Positions 53,118-61,583 of a stretch of DNA of 64,000 nucleotides are shown piece by piece. The stretch lies in assembly GCF_014648195.1 (NCBI RefSeq), contig NZ_BMQQ01000004.1, positions 251,313-315,312 on the forward strand. The letters are read 5' to 3'. The stretch comes from Streptomyces purpureus (GTDB taxonomy: Bacteria; Actinomycetota; Actinomycetes; Streptomycetales; Streptomycetaceae). Under the pieces are notes generated by a model. It made no database searches, had not been told where the DNA came from, and saw only the letters and a list, made by a program, of their open reading frames with translations. The position numbers were made by a program, and so were the translations under genes. Numbering within the stretch: the stretch's first letter is position 1; each line of letters starts with the position of its first letter.

Positions 53118-53638
53118 AGCGAATCTCCTGTGGGGCGGGAGGGGAGGGGGCCGACGCGGTAGAGGACTTCGGGCTGGTGGGCCCGGTCCGGGAAGAGGTC
53201 CCCGGCGAAGAGGACTTCGCGGGCGAGGGGGACGTCATGGCGCCGGGCGTACGAGGTGAACAGTCGGTCCGATGCGGTGTTGTCCGGGGTGACGGTCGTC
53301 TCGACCGTGTCGATGCCACGGGAGGCGACCCGCGTGGTCAGCGCGTCGAGGAGCACCCCGGCGAGGCCCCGGCCGCGGTGGGTGTGGTCGACGGCGATCT
53401 GCCAGACGACGAGGGTGTGGGGGCGTTCCGGCCGTATGTATCCGGTGACGAAGGCGACCGGCTCGCCGTCCGCGCCGCGGGCCACCAGCGAGGTGGCGGC
53501 GAAGTCACGGCACCACAGCAGATAGCTGTACGAGGAGTTGAGGTCCAGAACCTCGGAGTCGCGGGCGATACGCCAGATCGCGGCTCCGTCCTCCACTCGT
53601 GGGCTGTCCAGAACAATGGCTGCTTGTGCTGCGGTCAT
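53114..53638 (-). CDS. ectA: Diaminobutyrate acetyltransferase
   Basis: EctA acetylates diaminobutyrate for ectoine synthesis. The 174-residue GNAT enzyme has DGAAIWRIARDSEVLDLNSS, YLLWCRDFAATSLVA, the acetyl-CoA loop VDHTHRGRGLAGVLLDAL and VETTVTPDNTASDRLF. ATG 53636-53638 is chosen because upstream codons are non-conserved and contain promoter elements. It is the first gene of ectABCD. Confidence 0.95.
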   Translation of the reverse strand: MTAAQAAIVLDSPRVEDGAAIWRIARDSEVLDLNSSYSYLLWCRDFAATSLVARGADGEPVAFVTGYIRPERPHTLVVWQIAVDHTHRGRGLAGVLLDALTTRVASRGIDTVETTVTPDNTASDRLFTSYARRHDVPLAREVLFAGDLFPDRAHQPEVLYRVGPLPSRPTGDSL

Positions 53639-53639
53639 G

Positions 53640-53663
53640 CCGAGGGAATTTACCGAGGGAATT
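53640..53663. repeat. Two direct CCGAGGGAATT repeats at the ectA promoter
   Basis: CCGAGGGAATT at 53640-53650 and 53653-53663, a 13-bp period, begins one base upstream of the ectA start codon. TAAATT on the minus strand between them could be a -10. Candidate regulator site. Confidence 0.45.
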
Positions 53664-53754
53664 CTTGGATTGCATTCCCCGCAGGTCTGGGCAGGCGGCT
53701 TCCCATGTGTTATCGCGCGGGCGCGTGCCCCGCGCGGACGGTCGCAGAAATGGC

Positions 53755-53784
53755 CGATATGCCCGGTAATATCCGGGCATATCG
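53755..53784. promoter_or_regulatory. Perfect 12-bp dyad upstream of ectA
   Basis: CGATATGCCCGG, loop TAATAT, CCGGGCATATCG. It lies about 117 bases upstream of the ectA start in a stretch of lower GC. It may be an osmotic-response operator or a terminator for leftward transcription. Confidence 0.55.
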
Positions 53785-54010
53785 CTTGTGGTGTGGAGTC
53801 CGTCACAGGGGCGAAACGCCCGCTCGCCCGCTTGAAAATCTTGGTGTTTGAGGTCGGGGGAACCGGGCAGAAGAATGCGGGGACCTAATCATCTTGAAAT
53901 TGTCCCGGTGATTCTCCAGTTTCTGACGGATGGGGCCGCCGAATTTCATCTCCCGGCGCCGTTCGGGCTCTTTCCCGTCGCCTTCCGCTTTCACGATCCG
54001 GAAATCATCG

Positions 54011-54351
54011 TCACGATTCTTCTTGGGTGAAGTGCACGCAGATCCGCCGGCGCGTGCGGCGCCGCCCCGAAGGCGTGGGGCAGGCCCGGCGGTACGACGA
54101 CCAGGTCGCCGGCGGCCACCCGTACCCGCTCCGGCTCCGGCCACATGTCCAAGGCGCCGTCCAGGACGTGGAAGACCTCCGTTGAGCGCGGATGCCGTGC
54201 GGCTTCGCGCCGTCCGCGCCGGCCGGCGGCGTCAGCCGGTTCCCGCCCAGCGCCCCGCCCGTGGCGTCCCCGTCCGCCAGCAGCCGGAACACGCCCCCGA
54301 CGGCAGCTCCACACGCTCCGCCGCGCTCCCTCGTACCACCAGAGGACGCAC
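54011..54351 (-). pseudogene. Broken cupin gene divergent from the LysR gene
   Basis: From GTG 54349-54351, with AAGGAGG upstream, the codons read VRPLVVRGSAAERVELPSG. The sequence then needs a frame change to FRLLADGDATGGALGGNRLT and another to STEVFHVLDGALDMWPEPER and VAAGDLVVVPPGLPHAFGAAP. Together this is one small cupin with motif 2 His and Gly-Asp intact. The C-terminal about 40 residues of the family are missing. At least two indels and a truncation make it non-functional. Confidence 0.65.
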
Positions 54352-54453
54352 CCAGCCCTCCTTCGCTCCGGCCCGAATGCCGAGAGCCAGTCCATCCCGG
54401 GAACCCGGCGCGACCAAGAAGCAGTTGAGCAGCACAGTGATCACGAACGTAGA

Positions 54454-54495
54454 TGACACGTACGGGGGTGACACGTACGTGGATGACATCGATCG
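54454..54495. promoter_or_regulatory. Three direct repeats with 15-bp period before the LysR gene
   Basis: TGACACGTACG starts at 54454 and 54469, and the degenerate TGACATCGATCGG at 54484. The exact 15-bp period suggests cooperative binding by the LysR protein or another regulator controlling both divergent genes. Confidence 0.5.
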
Positions 54496-54519
54496 GCGAG
54501 GGTTGGGGGGAGCGGTCCT

Positions 54520-55515
54520 GTGGAACTGCGTCAGCTGGAGTACTTCGTCGCGGTCGCGGAGGAGCTCGGCTTCGGCCGGGCCGCCGAGCGGCTGCACATC
54601 GTCCAAGGGGCGGTCAGCCGGCAGATCGCCCGCCTGGAGCGGGAGCTGGGCTTGCGCCTCTTCGACCGCTCCACCCGGCACGTACGGCTCACCTCGGCCG
54701 GGGAGCGGCTGCTGCCGGAGGCCAGAGCCGCGCTCGCGGCGAGCGCCCGGCTGCGCGAGACCGCCGCCGGGATCGCCGCGGGCACCGACGGGCTCGTACG
54801 GCTCGGCACCAGCCGGGCCTTCGCGGACCGGGTCTACCGCGCCCTGGACACCCTCGCGGCCGGCCGCCCGGGACTTCGGGTCCGCCTGGAACGGGCCCCG
54901 CAGGACGCCCGCCTCGCCGCCGTACGCTCAGGGCTCTTCGACGCGGCCCTGGTGCGCACCCTGCGCCACGCCGACGGCCTCACCCTCCACCACCTGTGGT
55001 CGGACCCGCTGATCGCCGCGCTCCCGGCGTCGTACGACCCAGGGTCCTTCGACCCGGCGTCCTTCGACCTGGCGTCCTTCGACCTGGCCGCGGCGCCTGC
55101 CGCCGCCGAGCCCGTCGGCGTCGGGGCCGGTGCCGGTGCGGCCGGCCGGCCGGTCCCCGCCGCGGGGCCCGGCGCCGGGCTCGACCTTGAGCGGCTGGTG
55201 CGCCTGCCCCTGCGGCTCGCGCCGCGCGAGGCCAATCCCGCCTTCCACGACCTGGTCACCGCCGCGCTGCCCGGCTGGGTGCCGGGGCCGGAGTTCACCA
55301 CCCTCCAGGAGACCCTGACCGACCTGGCCGCCGCCCCCGAGCCGTCCTGGACGGTCTTCTACCCGGTCGGCCCGCTCCCGCCGACCGACCGGATCGTCTT
55401 CCGTACGCTCCCGGGACTGACCGTCCCGGTCTCCCTCGCGCTCCCGGCGGGCCCCCCGGCCCCGCCGGTCGCGGCACTGCTCGACGCGCTCGCGGTCAGC
55501 GTGGCGCCTCGGTGA
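54520..55515 (+). CDS. LysR family transcriptional regulator
   Basis: The 331-residue protein has the LysR helix-turn-helix at its start ([20 protein letters not shown] then [20 protein letters not shown]) and an effector domain from about residue 85 ([20 protein letters not shown]). The effector domain is interrupted near residue 175 by a low-complexity insert: [14 protein letters not shown] is a five-residue repeat, followed by an Ala/Gly/Pro-rich run. The start is GTG 54520. The last codons share GCGCCTCGGTGAC with the downstream 92-bp repeats. Its natural target is probably the divergent, now broken, cupin gene. Confidence 0.87.
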   Translation: MELRQLEYFVAVAEELGFGRAAERLHIVQGAVSRQIARLERELGLRLFDRSTRHVRLTSAGERLLPEARAALAASARLRETAAGIAAGTDGLVRLGTSRAFADRVYRALDTLAAGRPGLRVRLERAPQDARLAAVRSGLFDAALVRTLRHADGLTLHHLWSDPLIAALPASYDPGSFDPASFDLASFDLAAAPAAAEPVGVGAGAGAAGRPVPAAGPGAGLDLERLVRLPLRLAPREANPAFHDLVTAALPGWVPGPEFTTLQETLTDLAAAPEPSWTVFYPVGPLPPTDRIVFRTLPGLTVPVSLALPAGPPAPPVAALLDALAVSVAPR

Positions 55516-55800
55516 CGGCGTGCGGCGCCGACGCGGCTCGCGGTCAGGGCTGCGTCCGGTGAGCGCGGCGGTGTTCGATGGGCTCGGAGGCAGCGCGGCG
55601 CCTCGGTGACGGCCCGGCCCGTGGGCAGGGCCGCGCCTCGGTGACCGGCCTGTCGCGCGGCGGTGTTCGATGCGCTCGGGTTCAGCGCGGCGCCTCGGTG
55701 ACGGCCCGGCCCGTGGGCAGGGCCGCGCCTCGGTGACCGGCCTGTCGCGCGGCGGTGCTCGATGGGCTCGGGTTCAGCGCGGCGCCTCGGTGACGGCCCG
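55497..55800. repeat. 92-bp tandem repeat between two convergent genes
   Basis: Units start with CAGCGCGGCGCCTCGGTGAC at 55591, 55683 and 55775, a constant 92-bp period; units 55591 and 55683 are nearly identical. A degenerate copy begins at 55497 inside the LysR 3' end. The last partial unit is the 3' end of the aminotransferase gene. Within each unit GCGCCTCGGTGAC recurs about 44 bases on. The region holds no gene. Confidence 0.85.
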
Positions 55801-56874
55801 CTCCGCAGCCGCCAGGTCCACCACCGCGCCGCTGTCGCGGAGCGCCGCCCCGAGCGCCGCCAGCGACCGGCGGGCCATCTCGGGCGTCGCGTCCACGCCG
55901 TAGTGGTTGACCCGGATCATCTCTCCGGCGAGCGCGCCGCCACCGGCGGCAAGCGGCACGGACGGGTCGGCGGCGAGCGCCTTCGCCACCAGCTCCGAGG
56001 CGTCGGTCCCGGCCGGGGCACGCAGCGTCGTCGCCACCGGGGCCGCCTCGGCGGCCTCGTACACGTACGGCTCCAGACCCCCGCCCAGAGCCAGGGCGCC
56101 CGCGCGGGTGGCCGCCGCGGCCGAGGCGTGCCGGCCCATCAGGGCGTCCAGGCCCTCCGCCTCGATCCGCTCCAGGCACGCCTCAAGGGCCAGCATCTCC
56201 AGCTGTGCCGGAGCGTGCAGCAGCGCCGGGCGGCCGCCGTCGATCCAGCGCTCCTTCCAGTCCAGCAGGGAGAGGTACGAGCGCCGCGGAGCGGCCGGGT
56301 TGGCGGCGAACCGCTCCCACGCCCGCGCGCTCACCGATACCGCCGACACCCCCGCCGGGCCGCCCATCGCCTTCTGCGCGCCGATGATGCACATGTCGAC
56401 GCCCCAGGCGTCCGGCAGCACCGGCTCGGCGCCGACCGAGGCGACCGCGTCCAGGTAGAAGAGGGCGCCGTGGGCCCGTACGACCTCGCCGATCTCCGCG
56501 ACCGGATTGGTGTTGCCGGTCGCCGCCTCGGCGTGCACCAGTGACACGAAATCGGTCTCCGGATGCTCGGCCAGCGCCCGCTCGATCTGCTCGGCGGTGA
56601 CGGCCGTGTGGAACGGCACCTCCAGGTCGACGACGTGCGCCCCGCAGTCCCGCAGCCAGTTGCCGAAGGTCTGCCCGTACGGTCCGGTGACCACGTTCAG
56701 CGCGGTGGAACCGGCCCGCGCGCCGCTGCGGATGCATCCCTCCAGGGGCAGCAGCGCCTCGCCCTGGGTGATCACCACGTCCTGTTCCGTGGAGAGCAGG
56801 GCGGCGACCCGCCGCTCGATCTCCGCGAAGCGCGCGGCGGTCAGCGGGGGCAGGTCCAGGAGCGGGTGCGTCAC
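55774..56874 (-). CDS. Alanine-glyoxylate-aminotransferase-like PLP enzyme
   Basis: The 366-residue class V aminotransferase has ALNVVTGPYGQTFGNWLRDC, FVSLVHAEAATGNTNPVAEI, LFYLDAVASVGAEPVLPDAW and the PLP lysine in MCIIGAQKAMGGPAGVSAVS, then RSYLSLLDWKERW. It resembles serine/alanine-glyoxylate aminotransferases and the aspartate-type small subunit; substrate is uncertain. The start is GTG 56872-56874. The C-terminus AVTEAPR lies in the 92-bp repeat. It is divergent from the amidohydrolase gene. Confidence 0.85.
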   Translation of the reverse strand: MTHPLLDLPPLTAARFAEIERRVAALLSTEQDVVITQGEALLPLEGCIRSGARAGSTALNVVTGPYGQTFGNWLRDCGAHVVDLEVPFHTAVTAEQIERALAEHPETDFVSLVHAEAATGNTNPVAEIGEVVRAHGALFYLDAVASVGAEPVLPDAWGVDMCIIGAQKAMGGPAGVSAVSVSARAWERFAANPAAPRRSYLSLLDWKERWIDGGRPALLHAPAQLEMLALEACLERIEAEGLDALMGRHASAAAATRAGALALGGGLEPYVYEAAEAAPVATTLRAPAGTDASELVAKALAADPSVPLAAGGGALAGEMIRVNHYGVDATPEMARRSLAALGAALRDSGAVVDLAAAERAVTEAPR

Positions 56875-56945
56875 GGTGGTGCCTTTCTCGAACGTCTGCG
56901 CCCGAGGGTATCCGGGGCGTGTCGGTGGGCTCGTACAGTGCAGAC

Positions 56946-58031
56946 ATGAGCGATCGCGTGGTGCTGCATGTGAAGGGGCGGGTGCTCGTCGGCCCGGAGG
57001 ACGTACGGGACGAAGTGTGGGTCGTCGACGGGCGGATAACGTACGACCGTCCGGCCGCCGAGGCGCACACCGTACGGGGCTGGGCGCTGCCCGGGCTGGT
57101 CGACGCGCACTGCCATGTCGGGCTCGACCGGCACGGCGCGGTGGACGAGGCCACGAGCGAGAAGCAGGCGCTGACCGACCGGGACGCGGGCACCCTGCTC
57201 ATCCGGGACGCCGGGTCCGCCGCGGACACCCGCTGGATCGACGACCGCGACGACCTCCCGAAGATCATCCGGGCGGGCCGGCACATCGCCCGCACGCGCC
57301 GCTACATCCGCAACTACGCGCATGAGATCGAGCCGGAGGACCTCGTCGCCTACGTCGGCCGGGAGGCGCGGCGCGGTGACGGCTGGGTGAAGCTCGTCGG
57401 CGACTGGATCGACCGGGAGGCGGGCGACCTGACGGCCTGCTGGCCGCGGCCCGAGGTGGAGGCGGCGATCGCCGAGGCGCACCGGCTGGGCGCGCGGGTC
57501 ACCGCGCACTGTTTCGCGGAGGACTCCCTGCGGGACCTCGTCGAGGCCGGCATCGACTGCATCGAACACGCCACGGGCCTGACCGAGGACACGATCCCGC
57601 TCTTCGCGGAGCGGGGCGTCGCGATCGTGCCGACCCTGGTCAACATCGCGACGTTCCCGCACCTCGCGGACGGCGGCGAGGCCAAGTTCCCGCGCTGGTC
57701 GGCACACATGCGCAGGCTGTACGAGCGCCGCTACGACACGGTCCGGTCGGCGTACGACGCGGGCGTGCCGATCTTCGTCGGCACGGACGCGGGCGGCTCG
57801 CTGCCGCACGGCCTGGTAGCGGCCGAGGTCGAGGAACTGGTGAAGGCCGGCATCCCACCCCTTGAGGCCCTCTCGGCGACGACCTGGTCGGCCAGGCGCT
57901 GGCTGGGCCGCCCGTCCCTGGAGGAGGGCGCCCCGGCGGACTTGGTGGTCTACGACGACGACCCCCGGGCGGACGTACGGGTGCTGGCGGCGCCGCGGGG
58001 GATTGTTGTCTCTGGGCGGGTGGTGGGCTGA
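56946..58031 (+). CDS. Metal-dependent amidohydrolase family protein
   Basis: The 361-residue enzyme has the amidohydrolase layout: N-terminal β-sandwich VWVVDGRITYDRP, metal motif LPGLVDAHCHVGLDRHG, lysine in GDGWVKLVGDWIDRE, His strands RVTAHCFAEDSLRDL and DCIEHATGLTEDT, and the final Asp in IFVGTDAGGSLPHGLVA, followed by PADLVVYDDDPRAD. It matches imidazolonepropionase-type or prolidase-like amidohydrolases; substrate unknown. TACAGT (56934-56939) is six bases before the ATG, suggesting a leaderless transcript. Confidence 0.88.
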   Translation: MSDRVVLHVKGRVLVGPEDVRDEVWVVDGRITYDRPAAEAHTVRGWALPGLVDAHCHVGLDRHGAVDEATSEKQALTDRDAGTLLIRDAGSAADTRWIDDRDDLPKIIRAGRHIARTRRYIRNYAHEIEPEDLVAYVGREARRGDGWVKLVGDWIDREAGDLTACWPRPEVEAAIAEAHRLGARVTAHCFAEDSLRDLVEAGIDCIEHATGLTEDTIPLFAERGVAIVPTLVNIATFPHLADGGEAKFPRWSAHMRRLYERRYDTVRSAYDAGVPIFVGTDAGGSLPHGLVAAEVEELVKAGIPPLEALSATTWSARRWLGRPSLEEGAPADLVVYDDDPRADVRVLAAPRGIVVSGRVVG

Positions 58032-58446
58032 GGGGGCGGGGGCGAGCGGGGGCGGTGCGGGCGGGGTTTGTGGCCTGGGCCGGTAGGCGGCCGGTCTGTT
58101 TCCGCCGGGGCGCGGGGCGCATGCGCGGGCCGACGGCCTGGCCGGGGGCGGTTCCCGCCGGGCGCGCGCAGGCAGGTTCCGGCGGTTGGCGGGAGGCCGG
58201 TGGGCGCCGCCGCTCGGCCCCCGCCGAGCCAGCGCGCCGACGGCGGTGGGTGTTCCCACCCCCTGCGGTCGGCTGTGCGGCCGCGTGCCGGAGCGTTGTT
58301 GGCTGGGCAGGGCGGTGGCGTGGCGCAGCCCGGGCGGGGCGAGCCTCGGCACCCGTCGGTCGGCGGGCGCCGGTGCTCGCGCTGTCCGGCTACGCGCCGG
58401 AGCGCCCCTCGCCGGGCCGGGGCCGGCGCCCCGGCCCGCACGTGGC
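58032..58446. other. GC-rich gap between convergent genes
   Basis: No gene is supported in these 415 bases. G-runs and many short GCC/GGC repeats are present; several frames stay open only because of composition. I could not define a clean hairpin. Confidence 0.5.
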
Positions 58447-61176
58447 TCAGCGGGTGAAGAACGCCAGACGGGCTCGCTTTTCGGGGATGAAGACCTCTGG
58501 GAGATCCACCTCCGGGAGCACGACCTCGGGGCCCAGGCCGAAGCCGAGGCGGACCAGGCGGGCGATCGCCTTCTCGTTGGCCGCGTCCGGTTCCGCGACG
58601 AGGCGGTCGTGGCCCTGGAGGGCGAAGTCCAGGAGTACGCCGAGGACCTTGCCGGAGAAGCCGGGGCGCGCGTCGCCGCCGGCCGGAGCGAGCATCAGGT
58701 GGACCCCGAGGTCGCCCGGCGCGGCGTCGTAGCACTCGCTGACCCGGTCGGCGTCCGGCTCGTACGTCTGGAACAGCGCGACCGGCACGCTGTCGAGGGT
58801 GACGAGGAAGCCGTGGTGGGTGCTGAGCGAGTCCAGGTGCGTGTAGATCTCCCGGACCTGCTCCACCGTCGCCTCGCCCATGCCCCAGAACCTGGCCCGC
58901 TCCTGGCTCACCCAGGAGTGGATCAGGGCCGCGTCCCGCGCGGGGTCGACCGGGGCGACCCGGACCGTGCCGAACCCCTCGACGGTCTGCTCGTACAGCT
59001 CCTTGGACCCCTGCTCGCGGGCCAGGCGGTCCCAGTCGGTGATCACGGGCGCGAGCTCCCCGCGCAGCCACAGCGGCAGCTGGTCGGTCTGGTGCGGGTC
59101 GCCCGGGACACCGGACGCACCGAACGGTACGACCCACAGGCTGTTGTCGCGGTCGGCGAGGTCCCACACGTAACGGGCGGCCGAAGCGCGGGCGCTGCGG
59201 TCGGTGACACCCGGCACGCTGGAAGTGGACATGACGCAGTCGTGGTCGCCGTCCAGGCCGGGCCACCGCGCGTCGTCCCGGTCGGGCAGCGCGCTCCACG
59301 GCGCGAGCCGGTGGGTCTCCCCCCAGGCCCGCGGCGGTTCGCCGGCCGCGACCTCCTCCAGCGCGTCGCGTACGGCCGAGGCGATGTCGGCGGCCGGTAC
59401 GGGCCCGCGGGTCAGCAGCATCTCCAACGCGTAGGCGACCCGCGGCACGAGCGCGAGCCACGGCTGGAACAGCGCGGGGTAGGAGGGGGGTTCGGCGAGC
59501 GGGGCGAGCGCGGGGTGCGCCGCGATCCGCCGCACGACGGCCGCGCGTACGGCCGCGTACGCCCCCGCGTCGGCGGAGGCGGCGTCCATCCGCCGGTCCC
59601 AGCCGAGCAGCCGCGCCCGCAGCGCCTCGGCGCCGGGGGAGAGCGGCCGTCGGCCGGCCGGCGCTCCGGCGCCTGTGGCGAGGGCATCCGAACCCGCCGC
59701 GTCCGAGCCGCGGGCGGCCGGGACTCCGGCCCCCTCGGCCTCCGCAACCGCCCCCTCCGCAGAGCCGCCCGTGCCCACCGCCTCCACCACCGCCAGCAGC
59801 CCCGCCGCCGAGGCGAGATGCGTGTCCGTGTGGATCGTCGGCATGTCCGTCGCCGACCATGCCGTCGACGATTCCAGCAGCTCGGCGATCCGGCGCGCGC
59901 GGTGGGGGGCCGCGAATTCGATGCCGAGCGGTGTGGCCAGGCCGCGCGCGTTGGCCATCACGGCGACGCCGTCGACCTCGGCGCGGGGGAGCGGGTCGTG
60001 CCAGCCCTGCCAGGCATGGGCGGCCTCCCAGGCGGGGACCACCCGCAGCGAGTTGTCGCGGTCGCGCAGGGGGACCCGCCCGGCGACCCGGTGAAGCAGT
60101 CCGCCCGCGGTGTCCGCGGCCTGGACGACGTTGACGGGCTCCACCCACCGGTCGAACGCCCGGTCCACGTCGTCGACGGTACGGGCGGCCAGCAGCGCCG
60201 GCAGCGCCGAGAACCCCAGGTCGCCGGTGACGCGCGGTGGATGGCGCAGGCTGATCGCGCTCGCGCCGTCCGGTGCGGTCAGGATGACCGGCCCGCGCTC
60301 GGTCTCGGCCACCTCGACGGTGACCGGGTCGCCGCCCGCGACCTCGATCGTCTCGGTGTGCGTGTGGACGGGCTCCCAGCCGCCGGGGCCGAGCGCCTCC
60401 AGCCGTCCCTCGACCCGGCGCAGCCGCTCGCGGTACAGGTCCTGGTAGTCGGCCATGGCGTTGGTGATGGCCCAGGCGACGTGCCCGGTGTGCCCGAAGT
60501 GGGCCAGGCCCGGTACGCCCGGCACCGCGAGTCCGACCACGTCGTACTCGGGGCAGGCCAGATGGATCTGCTGGTAGACGCCGGGCGCCTCGATGAAGCG
60601 GTGCGGGTCGCCCGCGATCAGCGCGGCGCCGGTGGCGGTCCGCCCGGGGGCGACGAGCCAGCCGTTGCTGCCGGAGGTGCCGGGGCCGTCGGTGGCGAAC
60701 AGCTCGGTCCACTCCTCGCCGAGCCGCCGCGCGACCTCCTCGCGCCACAGCTTGGTGGGGAACCCGGCGAACAGGATGTGCGTGGAGAGCCAGACCGCCA
60801 GCGGCGTCCACGGCTCCCAGCGGCCGGGCGCGAGACCGGTGTCGGCGAACTCGGCCGTACGGTCCGCCCCTTCGGCCAGCCCGTCGTTGACGCCGTCGAC
60901 GTACGCGGTGACCCACGCGGCGGTGGCGGGGTCGAGCCGCTCGAAGCAGCGCCGGGCGGTGTCGGCGAGGCGGACCTGGCGGGCGAAGGTGTCCCAGCCG
61001 GTCTCGGCCGCGCCGAGGAAGGACGCGGAGGTGCCCTGGGCGCGGTGCCGCTCGACCTCCAGCTGCCACGCGCGGTCGAGCGCGGTGTGGCGGCCCTGGG
61101 CGAAGGCGAGTTCGGCCGGGTCGGCGGCCCTCAGATGCGGGATCCCCCAGCTGTCCCGGATGGCCTCGATAGTCAC
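58447..61176 (-). CDS. Penicillin acylase (Ntn hydrolase) fused to a siderophore-type GNAT acetyltransferase
   Basis: The 909-residue protein joins two enzymes. Residues 1-about 710 are a penicillin/N-acyl amidase: IRDSWGIPHLRAADPAELAF, the Ntn nucleophile in GTSGSNGWLVAPG (Ser170), GHVAWAITNAMADYQDLYRE and late RASAARYVWDLADRDNSLW. Residues about 737-909 are a GNAT domain of the IucB/MbtK/DesC class: HSWVSQERARFWGMGEATVEQVRE, FQTYEPDADRVSECYDAAPGD, PGFSGKVLGVLLDFAL and EPDAANEKAIARLVRLGF. There is no signal peptide, unlike secreted acylases. An iron box lies 17 bases upstream, implying a role in siderophore acylation or deacylation. Start GTG 61174-61176. Confidence 0.88.
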   Translation of the reverse strand: MTIEAIRDSWGIPHLRAADPAELAFAQGRHTALDRAWQLEVERHRAQGTSASFLGAAETGWDTFARQVRLADTARRCFERLDPATAAWVTAYVDGVNDGLAEGADRTAEFADTGLAPGRWEPWTPLAVWLSTHILFAGFPTKLWREEVARRLGEEWTELFATDGPGTSGSNGWLVAPGRTATGAALIAGDPHRFIEAPGVYQQIHLACPEYDVVGLAVPGVPGLAHFGHTGHVAWAITNAMADYQDLYRERLRRVEGRLEALGPGGWEPVHTHTETIEVAGGDPVTVEVAETERGPVILTAPDGASAISLRHPPRVTGDLGFSALPALLAARTVDDVDRAFDRWVEPVNVVQAADTAGGLLHRVAGRVPLRDRDNSLRVVPAWEAAHAWQGWHDPLPRAEVDGVAVMANARGLATPLGIEFAAPHRARRIAELLESSTAWSATDMPTIHTDTHLASAAGLLAVVEAVGTGGSAEGAVAEAEGAGVPAARGSDAAGSDALATGAGAPAGRRPLSPGAEALRARLLGWDRRMDAASADAGAYAAVRAAVVRRIAAHPALAPLAEPPSYPALFQPWLALVPRVAYALEMLLTRGPVPAADIASAVRDALEEVAAGEPPRAWGETHRLAPWSALPDRDDARWPGLDGDHDCVMSTSSVPGVTDRSARASAARYVWDLADRDNSLWVVPFGASGVPGDPHQTDQLPLWLRGELAPVITDWDRLAREQGSKELYEQTVEGFGTVRVAPVDPARDAALIHSWVSQERARFWGMGEATVEQVREIYTHLDSLSTHHGFLVTLDSVPVALFQTYEPDADRVSECYDAAPGDLGVHLMLAPAGGDARPGFSGKVLGVLLDFALQGHDRLVAEPDAANEKAIARLVRLGFGLGPEVVLPEVDLPEVFIPEKRARLAFFTR

Positions 61177-61192
61177 AGCGACCCCGATCTCT

Positions 61193-61211
61193 TTAGGTTA
61201 GGCTGCCCTAA
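61193..61211. promoter_or_regulatory. Iron box (DmdR/DtxR-type operator)
   Basis: TTAGGTTAGGCTGCCCTAA matches the Streptomyces iron-box consensus TTAGGTTAGGCTCACCTAA at 17 of 19 positions. It is centred 26 bases upstream of the acylase-GNAT start, where iron-loaded repressor would block transcription. Confidence 0.9.
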
Positions 61212-61583
61212 CTTATGGCACGGCTGTCCGAGAAGCAATCTCGGGCCTTCCGTCTGGCTGCCCTGAGCTGCGACAGGCGCGCGATTGACGCTCCGTGACT
61301 GCACGTCGCCCTGGCTTGTTATGACACTTTCCGTGCGCTCCGGCGTGTACAGCTGCGCGCCCTGCCCTCGCCCCCTGGAGCGGTGAGGCTCCGGGGATTC
61401 CTGGAACGCCTGTGCCGGAATATTCGAATACGAGCGCGGAAACCACCCTTTGGGATGAACTCACTTCAGGTGTCTGTCAGTTCACCCTCAGTGCGTAAAG
61501 ATTCCGGTGTCTCAAGTCGCCGTGGCCACGTGTCCCCGTGGGCCGCCGGGCGACGCCATGTCTCTTGTGGGGGTTCCACCACC
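61212..61583. other. Divergent intergenic region before the LAXTG gene
   Basis: These 372 bases hold no credible gene; composition is lower in GC around 61400-61500. CAGGTGTCTGTCAGTTCACC near 61467 and TGCGTAAAGATTC near 61492 may belong to the promoter of the surface-protein gene. I see no clear operator. Confidence 0.45.

Larger units (their letters stand above)
53639..54010. other. Lower-GC upstream region of the ect operon
   Basis: These 372 bases hold the two repeat elements listed separately and visibly more A/T than the surroundings. A plus-strand frame 53875-54030 could encode 51 residues (MRGPNHLEIVPVILQFLTDG then AAEFHLPAPFGLFPVAFRFH). It has only a weak ribosome site and no recognised family, so I do not call it a gene. 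Confidence 0.45.

Noticed and set aside
53875..54030. Possible 51-residue plus-strand gene upstream of ectA
   Set aside because: Its pattern faintly recalls SsgA-like starts, but it is short, has a weak ribosome site and overlaps the broken cupin gene.
57950..61069. A 1039-residue minus-strand frame and a 1026-residue plus-strand frame over the acylase region
   Set aside because: Both are out of frame with the conserved acylase-GNAT fusion and have typical shadow composition (RR/RP/GG-rich).
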